Below, in pieces: positions 56,655-64,000 of a stretch of 64,000 nt of DNA; positions within the stretch are counted from its first letter, which is position 1, and each line of letters opens with the position of its first letter. A program made the position numbers and the translations under genes. The DNA comes from Zoroaster sp. YZ-2022 (Eukaryota; Echinodermata; Asteroidea; Forcipulatida; Zoroasteridae), in assembly GCA_029582265.1 (NCBI GenBank), contig CM055830.1:34342718-34406717 (forward strand), given 5' to 3'. The notes beneath the pieces were generated by a model. That model had not been told where the DNA came from and ran no database searches. It was given only the letters and a program-made list of their open reading frames with translations.

Positions 56655-57105
56655 GATAAGCCTTCTATTCTATTTTGGGGCAAAAACGGGAAAAATCACA
56701 AGGAGTAAGCCTTGCAGTTTATTTTAGGGCAAAAAGTGAAAAAATACGAATAATCACAAGGGGTAAGCCTTGCATTTTATTTGTAGGCAAAAAGGGGCAA
56801 AAATAGGAAAAAATACAAGGTATGCCTTACATTTTATTTTAGTGAAAAGGGCAAAAATACGGAAAACCCCCAGGGGTAAGCCTTGCATTTTATGAAGGGT
56901 AAAAACAGGAAAAATTACAAGGGTAAGCCTTACATTTTATTTTATGGCAAAAACAGGAAAAATTACAAGGGTAAGCCTTAAATTTTATTTTAGGGCAAAA
57001 AAGGAAAAACATCACAAGGGGTAAGCCTTGCATTTTATACTGGTACAAAAGCGTGAAAAATCACAAGGGGTAAGCTCTAAGCGGCCTTGCATTTTATTTT
57101 GGGGC
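56655..57105. repeat. Imperfect tandem repeat, ~50-60 bp (GGGTAAGCCTTGCATTTTAT)
   Basis: Eight to nine diverged copies of GGGTAAGCCTTGCATTTTAT plus TTTAGGGCAAAAACAGGAAA and ATCACAAG, with unit length varying. Confidence 0.8.
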
Positions 57106-57994
57106 AAAAACATTTATCCATAGTTTACTGGTTTGAACCCCAGAATCAGACAATTTTGCTAAAAAGGAAAATAATTCCAGGTAAATAATATAATGTGCAT
57201 AAAGCCGGTTGTATTTTTTGTTACATTGTATATATTCTTGTTATTAATCTCTTTTGAAGATTATATATAATTCTTTACTTGACATGGCAATTCTTTAAAA
57301 GTTTAAAATTAAGTAACTTTTTATTAGTCAAATTATTGTACATTTATTGTGAGAATGGTGTAACTTTTGGTGAAATATATGCATTTATTTGGAATAAATG
57401 ACAAAAAGCTTAATATATACAAATGTGTGTACTTGCCTCATGATTATTGAAATAAAGTATAATTCAATAAAAGTATAAAATAAGAAAAAATTTAGGTCCA
57501 ATTACCAACCACAGGAAGTAGGAAGCAAGAAACCTTTCTTAAAGAGGTACAACATTGATAATTACCAGATTATCAAATTAAGAAATTATGCGTCATAGAT
57601 GTGCTGACAAAGCAACGCAAGTCATAGACATGCAAAACAAAAGCCTGGTGATTGGATGATGTTAGAATGTTAAATGAATGAATTTCAATCTAAATATTTT
57701 CTCAGCAATTATTTTCAACAAAATATTTGATTCTACCAAGATTTACGACTAAAATACACAGTAAACAAATCAGCAATTAAACTTACGGATAGGAGATGGA
57801 AGTGTTAGCACATAATTATTATATATATAATTATTTTCGAACGGAAGAAAAGTGGCGGCCTTAATGTACACAAAGTGTAAGATCTCTTTTGTGGCCTAAA
57901 TCGATCCAATTTGGATCCCCAGGGAAATGAATCTCTTGCATTTTGATCAAATTTACCTTCGGTACAATGGTGAATAATGTAATGTTTGTTACTT
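57106..57994. other. AT-rich sequence, no gene seen
   Basis: Several AATAAA hexamers (for example near 57393 and 57450) but no coding sequence to which they could belong. Confidence 0.4.
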
Positions 57995-58170
57995 GTCTTG
58001 TAGTGTCGTAACTATGGGGGGTGGGGGCGCACGGGGTGCCCCCGGGTGCCCCCATTCAAAATTTTGAAAAAATAGGTCCCCATTTGAGGCTGTATTGACA
58101 TTCCCACCCAGAAAAAGTGATGCAAGCCCTAGTTCTCCCCTGAAAATTGTACTATAGTTACGCCACTGCT
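57995..58170. mobile_element. GC-rich TIR repeat (GTCGTAACTATGG... / ...CTATAGTTACGCC)
   Basis: TAGTGTCGTAACTATGGGGG is mirrored by CTATAGTTACGCCACTG. Inner GGGGTGCCCCCGGGTGCCCCC. Related in style to 21955-22160. Confidence 0.6.
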
Positions 58171-58439
58171 TGTCTTGGTAGCTCAAATAATATGCCTTCC
58201 CGCCAACTGGTCACTGGTAATTGGTTAGATGAAGCAGTAAAGCTCTATGGTATCGCTGGGTTTCAGTGCAGGGAATCTGGGATGGACTCAGTCGCCCAAT
58301 CACAATAATTATTTTAAGTAGTTTAAAATTCAACTCCAAATTAACTACCAACACGGATTGGTGGCGCAATCACATTTTGTTTAAATTTCATTTTTTTGGA
58401 CAATGCTTGTTGCTTTCATTGAAGCTCCAATCATTTTTG

Positions 58440-58840
58440 TTAAATGCCAGATGATGCAATAGTCTAATCGTTAAGTTGCCAGGCTTCGGTATTGGCGACC
58501 TGGGTTCAAATCCCAGCGGTGCCATGTCGCTTTTTCTTTTTTCATTTAAAATGGTTATGCAACCATTTAAGTAGTTTAAAATTCAACTCAAAGTACCAAC
58601 AGGTATTGGTGGCGTAACCCGCTGGTGTTGGGTTTGGTGCAGGAGACCCAGGTTCGAATCCCAGTGGCGGCACTATTTTATTATTAAATGATTACGCACT
58701 CACGATTCATTTAAGTAGTATTAAATTCAACTCCACATACCAACAGGATAAATGGCGCAAGCCGTTGGTCCACTGGTCTGTCAATTGCGACAGTTCCAGG
58801 CTGGTACGTCCGGGTTCGAATCCTGCTCCTGAGACACAGA
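58440..58840 (+). repeat. Tandem tRNA-like units (three, diverged)
   Basis: Box B-like segments GACCTGGGTTCAAATCCCAG (58497), CCCAGGTTCGAATCCCAG (58648) and TCCGGGTTCGAATCCTGC (58809). Each is followed by T-rich spacer and GTAGTTTAAAATTCAACTC with a TTGGTGGCGYAA start. Only the T-arm half is well preserved; acceptor stems do not pair, so these are SINE or tRNA-derived repeats and not tRNA genes. Confidence 0.55.
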
Positions 58841-59069
58841 GACATGGCAGCTGCTGGCTGCGGCAATGGCTTGGGGACCGCCATGTCTCTCCCCTGAAGG
58901 TTAGAGCGTGGAGGAAATGTACGGACGGGGGAGAAAAGGAGGGACCGGGAGGGTAGCGACCTCCCAGAAGGGTGCTATGGTGATCATCATGCCGGGGTGT
59001 CACGGACTTTGAGTCATCCGAATACCTGGTCGACACTCTGACTAACTCTCCGCACTTTTTTACAATAAT
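58841..59069. other. GC-rich segment downstream of tRNA-like units
   Basis: Contains inverted GAGACATGGCAGCTG / CCGCCATGTCTC and GGGAGGGTAGCGACCTCCC. Possibly a SINE body; no gene. Confidence 0.35.
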
Positions 59070-60990
59070 TTTTTTTCCCCCAGATACAAACACTATATTG
59101 CGTCTGTATTCCGTCTGAAGTATGAGACATTTTTAAAAATTCCATTTTTAGGCCAAATTTGTAACTCGGTGGATGTATTCTGCAGACCCACGGCTTCATT
59201 CTGTGTAATTTCGAAGAGAATCGGAGACATTTTATTCGAGGTGAAAAAAACGTCAAGGGGTACGTACCCCTTGTAGTTTTTGCCAAATTTGGCCTAAAAA
59301 TGGAATTTTTAAAAATGCCTTATACTTGTTTGAGAGACGTAATACAGTGCTTAGGTCTCATTTTTCTTAATTTGAGCCGCCTATCTTTCCAACTTTTTCA
59401 GAAAATCAGTATTTTATGAAAAATTTGAGTGAAATAGTGAAATTAAAAATAGACTATAACTCGGTGGCTGTATTCTGCAGACACATTGGTTCATTCTGTG
59501 TAATTTTGAAGCAATATAAATTGACGTATGTGTTTAATGACAAACTCTGAATTACACTTACAAATTTGGCCTAAAAATGAAATTTTTTCAAAATGATTAA
59601 TACTTGCTGGAGAGACGTAACAGAGTGCCTAGAACACATTTGTGGTAATTTGAGTGGGCTATCTTTCCAACTTTTTAAGAAAATCAATATTTTATGAACA
59701 AATATAGGTAAAATTTCAAAATTTTAAACTTGTCCAAACAGGCTGTAACTCGGTGGCTGTATTCTGCAGACACATTGGTTCATTCTGTGTAATTTTGAAG
59801 CGAATCGGAGACAATTTTTTTTCTTTTTTCCCTTGTCGCTTTTTCCAAATTTGGCCTAAAAATGACATTTTTTCAAAATGATTAATACTTGCTGGAGGGA
59901 CGTAACAGACTGCCTAGAACACATTTGTGATAATTTGAGTGGGCTATCTTTCCAACTTTTTAAGAAAATCAATATTTTTATGAACAAATATAGGTAAAAT
60001 TTCAAAATTTTAAACTTGTCCAAACAGGCTGTAACTCGGTGGCTGTATTCTGCAGACACATTGGTTCATTCTGTGTAATTTTGAAGCGAATCGGAGAAAA
60101 AAAAAATTTCGAGGTGAAAAAAACAAGGGGTCGTTTTTTCCAAATTTGGCCTAAAAATGACATTTTTTCAAAATGATTAATACTTGCTGGAGGGACGTAA
60201 CAGAGTGCCTAGAACACATTTGTGATAATTTGAGTGGGCTATCTTTCCAACTTTTTAAGAAAATCAATATTTTATGAACAAATATAGGTACAATTTCTAA
60301 ATTTTAAACAGGCTGTATGTAACTCGGTGGCTGTATTCTGCAGACACATTGGTTCATTCTGTGGAATTTTGAAGCGAATCGGAGACAATTTTTTTAGAGG
60401 TGAAAAAAAACGACAAGGGGTACCCCTTGTCGTTTTTTTTTCACCTCTAAAATTTGGCCTAAAAATGACATTTTTTCAAAATGATTAATACTTGCTGGAG
60501 AGACGTAACAGAGTGCCTAGAACACATTTGTTGTAATTTGAGTCGCCTATCTTTCCAACTTTTTAAGAAAATCAATATTTTATGAAAAAATATAGGTAAA
60601 ATTTCAAAATTTTAAACAGGCTGTAACTCGGTGGCTGTATTCTGCAGACACATTGGTTCATTCTGTGGAATTTTGAAGCGAATCGGAGACAATTTTTTTT
60701 AGAGGTGAAAACAAAACGACAAGGGGTACCCCTTGTCGTTTTTTCCAAATTTGGCCTAAAAATGACATTTTTTCAAAATGATTAATACTTGCTGGAGAGA
60801 CGTAACAGAGTGCCTAGAACACATTTGTTGTAATTTGAGTCGCCTGTCTTTCCAACTTTTTAAGAAAATCAATATTTTATGAAAAAATATAGGTAAAATT
60901 TCAAAATTTTAAACAGGCTGTAAAAACTCGGTGGCTGTATTCTGCAGACACATTGGTTCATTCTGTGGAATTTTGAAGCGAATCGGAGAC
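59070..60990. repeat. ~290-bp satellite array, left block
   Basis: AACTCGGTGGCTGTATTCTG recurs at about 59162, 59459, 59747, 60032, 60320, 60626 and 60925 (spacing 285-306). Each unit also has TTGGCCTAAAAATGACATTT, CTGGAGRGACGTAACAGAG, TATCTTTCCAACTTTTT and, in several, the perfect hairpin CGACAAGGGGTACCCCTTGTCG. The block opens with an inverted partial unit (59070-59160) and a diverged unit (59286-59459). Confidence 0.93.
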
Positions 60991-61155
60991 AGTCTTCCCC
61001 TCTTCCTTCGTCAAGCTTCTTCAACCAGTTCTTTCAAACAACTACTCAAAATCTGTTTACACTCTAATCCCATTTTAATTTTGTTGAGCGCCATGAGCGT
61101 CACTACGTGATGGATTTGTGCGCTATATAAGAAGCCACTATTATTATTTATATTT
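60990..61155 (+). mobile_element. LINE 3' end interrupting the satellite
   Basis: TTCTTCAACCAGTTCTTTC then AAACAACTACTCAAAATCTG reads SSTSSFKQLLKICLH, the conserved C-terminus of CR1/L2-like LINE ORF2. It is followed by GAGCGCCATGAGCGTCAC, GTGCGCTATATAAG and (ATT)n. Confidence 0.65.
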
Positions 61156-61390
61156 TTCTAAATATGACTTAAATCTGCCGTTGAGAGGTTTAAGGATAAC
61201 AATGGGTTCATTGTCGATCGACAAAAAACATTATTTAATTTAAAAAAAAACCTACCTAAGTGTTGTCTCGATCCTCTGCTTATGCATACAAAAATTACCA
61301 GCGTTACTATATCTATTCTTTTAGTGTAATTTTGAAGCTAACCGTTGACAACATTTTTAAAGGCTAATGTAAAAAATACAATTATTAGAC
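61156..61390. repeat. Direct repeat flanking the foldback element, left copy
   Basis: AAATATGACTTAAATCTGCC, TTGTCGATCGA, CCTCTGCTTATGCATAC, GTGTAATTTTGAAGCTAACC also appear at 62560-62785. The end resembles a diverged satellite piece (GTGTAATTTTGAAGCGAATCG). Confidence 0.8.
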
Positions 61391-61577
61391 CTAATATAAA
61401 AATTAAAAAATTTAATACGATTAAAAACATTTCCCAGTTGGGGATTTCTATCAAAAATGGTGTTTCTATGCCCTGTTGATCGTGATGATGTCCCTTTAAA
61501 AACACTAGCTACAACTACTGTAAAGGGTTTCTAATGAAGTTTAAAAAAACAATTAATTTAATGTTTTTTAAAAACAA

Positions 61578-62445
61578 TTAATTTCATTCCAAAAATCATT
61601 TAGTATTATTCCCTATACTCTAAAACGTCACCAAAACAAATATTGCCTTGATCCTACCCCTATAAACCCTAAAAACCCCTAACTCTAAATCCTAACCCTA
61701 ACCCTATCCATGGTGATTTCTTGGTTTGAACCCCTGATATGGAGGATTTTTTAACCGCTTCATTTGTACACGTTGAATAGCGCGGGGTGAACCCGGGATA
61801 TGGACGATTTTTAACAAGCCCATTTGTACACGTTGTATAGCGCGGGGTGAACCCGGGATATGGACGATTTTTAACAAGCCCATTTGTACACGTTGTATAG
61901 CGCGGGGTGAACCCGGGATATGGACGATTTTTAACAGCCCGTATTGTACACGTTGTATAGCGCGGGGTGAACCCGGGATATGGACGATTTTTAACAGCCC
62001 GTATTGTACACGTTGAATAGCGCGGGGTGAACCCGGGATATGGACGATTTTCAACAAGCCCATTTGTACACGTTGTATAGCGCGGGGTGAACCCGGGATA
62101 TGGACGATTTTTAACAGCTCGTATTGTACACGTTGTATAGCGCGGGGTGAACCCGGGATATGGACGATTTTTAACAGCCCGTATTGTACACGTTGTATAG
62201 CGCAGGGTGAACCTTCAATATCTTTCATATTGGGGGTTCACCCCGCACTATACAACGTGTACAAATGAAGCGGTTAAAAAATCGTCCATATCAGGGGTTC
62301 AAACCAAGAAATCACCATTAGGTTAGGATTTAGAGTTAGGGGTTTTTAGGGTTTATAGGGGTAGGATCAAGGCAATATTTGTTTTGGTGACGTTTTAGAG
62401 TATAGGAAATAATATTAATTGATTTTTAGAATGAAATTATTTTTT
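61578..62445. mobile_element. Foldback-like element with ~180-bp inverted arms and tandem core
   Basis: The left arm (AATTTCATTCCAAAAATC, CTATACTCTAAAACGTCACC, CTTGATCCTACCCC, GATTTCTTGGTTTGAACCCC) is mirrored by the right arm (GGGGTTCAAACCAAGAAATC, GGGGTAGGATCAAG, GGTGACGTTTTAGAGTATAG, GATTTTTAGAATGAAATT). The core is a 60-bp tandem repeat. This is the anatomy of foldback transposons. It is flanked by long direct repeats at 61156 and 62560. No transposase. Confidence 0.75.
61755..62215. repeat. 60-bp tandem core, about 7.5 copies
   Basis: Unit ATAGCGCGGGGTGAACCCGG plus GATATGGACGATTTTTAACA and RSCCSRTTTGTACACGTTGT. Two unit subtypes alternate (AAGCCCATTTG versus AGCCCGTATTG). Its 20-codon period makes a spurious long minus-strand frame. 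Confidence 0.93.
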
Positions 62446-62559
62446 GGTAAAAAAAAAAATAATTAAAAAAGGAAAGTTCATGAAAGACCCTTAGTAAGTA
62501 GTCTTGTGTTCTGCTATGCATTATATATATTTATCTTTTTGTTGAATTTTGTTGAAGGA

Positions 62560-62785
62560 GAAATATATATTTTTCCAAATATGACTTAAATCTGCCTTTG
62601 AGAGGTTTAATGATAATATGCAACCCTTTGTCGATCGATAAAAAAACATTATTTAATTTAAAAAAAACCTACTTAAGTGTTGTCGCGATCCTCTGCTTAT
62701 GCATACAAAAATTACCAGCGCTATATCTCTTCTTTTAGTGTAATTTTGAAGCTAATCGTTGACAACATTTTTAAACAAACCCCTA
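62560..62785. repeat. Direct repeat flanking the foldback element, right copy
   Basis: Same sequence as 61156-61390 in the same orientation with about ten differences. Confidence 0.8.
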
Positions 62786-62829
62786 AACGTCATCAAAACA
62801 AATATAATCGTGTACGTGCATGATGAGTT

Positions 62830-64000
62830 CGGATTTTTTAGGCCAAATTTGGAAAAAACGTCGTTTTTTTCACCTCGAAATTTTTTTTTTCTCCGATTCG
62901 CTTCAAAATTACACCGAATGAACCAATGTGTCTGCAATGTGTAATTTTGAAGCGAATCGGAGACAATTTTTTTTCGAGGTGAAAAAAACGACAAGGGGGG
63001 GGGTACTACCCCTTGTCGTTTTTTCCAAATTTGGCCTAAAAATGACATTTTTCAAAATGATTAATATTTGCTGGAGGGACGTAACAGACTGCCTAGAACA
63101 CATTTGTGATAATTTGAGTGGGCTATCTTTCCAACTTTTTAAGAAAATCAATATTTTTATGAACAAATATAGGTAAAATTTCTAAATTTTAAACTTGTCC
63201 AAACAGGCTGTAACTCGGTGGCTGTATTCTGCAGACACATTGGTTCATTCTGTGTAATTTTGCAGCGAATCGGAGACAATTTTTTTCGAGGTGAAAAAAA
63301 CGACAATTAAGGGGTACCCCTTGTCGTTTTTTCCAAATTTGGCCTAAAAATTACATTTTTTCAAAATGATTAATACTTGCTGGAGAGACGTAACAGAGTG
63401 CCTAGAACACATTTGTGGTAATTTGAGTCGCCTATCTTTCCAACTTTTTAAGAAAATTAATATTTTATGAAAAAATATAGGTAAAATTTCTAAATTTTAA
63501 ACTTGTCCAAACAGGCTGTAACTCGGTGGCTGTATTCTGCAGACACATTGGTTCATTCTGTGTAATTTTGAAGCGAATCGGAGAATTTTTTTTTCTTTTT
63601 TCCCTTGTCGTTTTTTCCAAATTTGGCCTAAAAATGACATTTTTTCAAAATGATTAATAGGCTGTAACTCGGTGGCTGTATTCTGCAGACACATTGGTTC
63701 ATTCTGTCGTTTTTTCCAAATTTGGCCTAAAACTGGATTTAAAAAAAATGCCTTATACTTGTCTGAGAGACGTAATACAGTGCTTAGGTCTCATTTTTCT
63801 TAATTTGAGTCGCCTATCTTTCCACCTTTTCAGAAAATCAATATTTTATAAAATATTTGAGTGAAATAGTTAAATTAAAAATTGGACCAAATAGACTATA
63901 ACTCAGTGGCTTTATTCTGCAGACCGAGTGGTTCATTCTGTGTAATTTAGAAGAGAATTGGACGTAATTTTTTTTCGAGGTGAAAAAAACGACAAGGGGA
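62830..64000. repeat. ~290-bp satellite array, right block
   Basis: It opens with an inverted partial unit (62832-62930, ending at AATGTGTCTGCA) that meets the direct array head to head. Unit markers at about 63210, 63527, 63666 (a deleted ~140-bp unit) and 63900. The last unit (63716-63900) is the same diverged subtype as the first unit of the left block. It runs off the window end. Confidence 0.92.

Noticed and set aside
61690..61720. CCCTAACCCTAACCCTAT telomere-like run
   Set aside because: Only two to three repeats, and the right arm of the foldback element holds a mirrored but altered version; no evidence of a telomere.
61704..62228. 174-residue minus-strand frame
   Set aside because: Translation of the 60-bp tandem core of the foldback element (20-residue period), not a protein family.

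Overview
This window is nuclear DNA from an intron-rich animal, most likely a marine invertebrate deuterostome (an echinoderm would fit; this is inference). The evidence is short exons with GT-AG boundaries, a mucin with a C-terminal cystine knot, Golgi carbohydrate sulfotransferases, a seven-exon STK16-type kinase, tRNA-derived SINEs, LINE fragments, many TIR elements and large tandem repeats. Most long open frames in the window are shadows of Thr-rich exons or of tandem repeats and are not genes.

Region 1 (1-16627, + strand) is the 3' part of a large secreted mucin-like gene whose 5' end lies outside the window. The order is an unrecognised ~140-residue domain (exon 264-719), an array of Thr-rich exons of two alternating types, a TIL-like Cys-rich exon, a short NCTC-type Cys-rich exon, one more Thr-rich exon, a second near-identical 140-residue domain (9028-9483), a second Thr-rich array, a VWC-like module split over three exons, and a CTCK exon ending at 16627. 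Nearly all introns up to the VWC are phase 1, so exons can be skipped or duplicated without breaking frame. The second array is intact. The first carries single-base indels in three exons, which are either decay or uncorrected assembly errors.

Region 2 (about 16.6-26.6 kb) is gene-poor. It holds a 2.6 kb minisatellite (33-bp unit with a 38-bp variant), a piggyBac-like MITE, GC-rich TIR repeats and a nested insertion of one repeat family in another.

Region 3 (26.6-41.2 kb, + strand) has three tandem paralogous carbohydrate sulfotransferases of the CHST8-14/HNK-1ST family. Each has three coding exons with the same intron phases. A broken partial duplicate of the last exon lies inside gene 1, and a relic of another copy's 3' end lies between genes 2 and 3. 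Gene 2 is flanked upstream by a decayed LINE reverse transcriptase fragment and has a SINE in its first intron.

Region 4 (44.5-52.5 kb, + strand) is a complete STK16-like Ser/Thr kinase (303 aa, seven exons) with an N-terminal MGCNC acylation motif. Its introns hold a SINE, a ~1.1 kb TIR element with an internal palindrome, a four-copy 60-bp repeat and part of a 76-bp satellite.

Region 5 (52.5-64 kb) has no recognisable gene. It holds a 27-bp minisatellite, a 1.8 kb array of the 76-bp satellite, a second piggyBac-like MITE, tandem tRNA-like units, a ~290-bp satellite array interrupted by a LINE 3' end, and a foldback element with a 60-bp tandem core.

A speculative functional link is that the mucin and the sulfotransferase cluster could both contribute to sulfated mucus or an adhesive secretion. 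STK16 kinases are Golgi-associated in other animals. Nothing in the sequence proves co-function.
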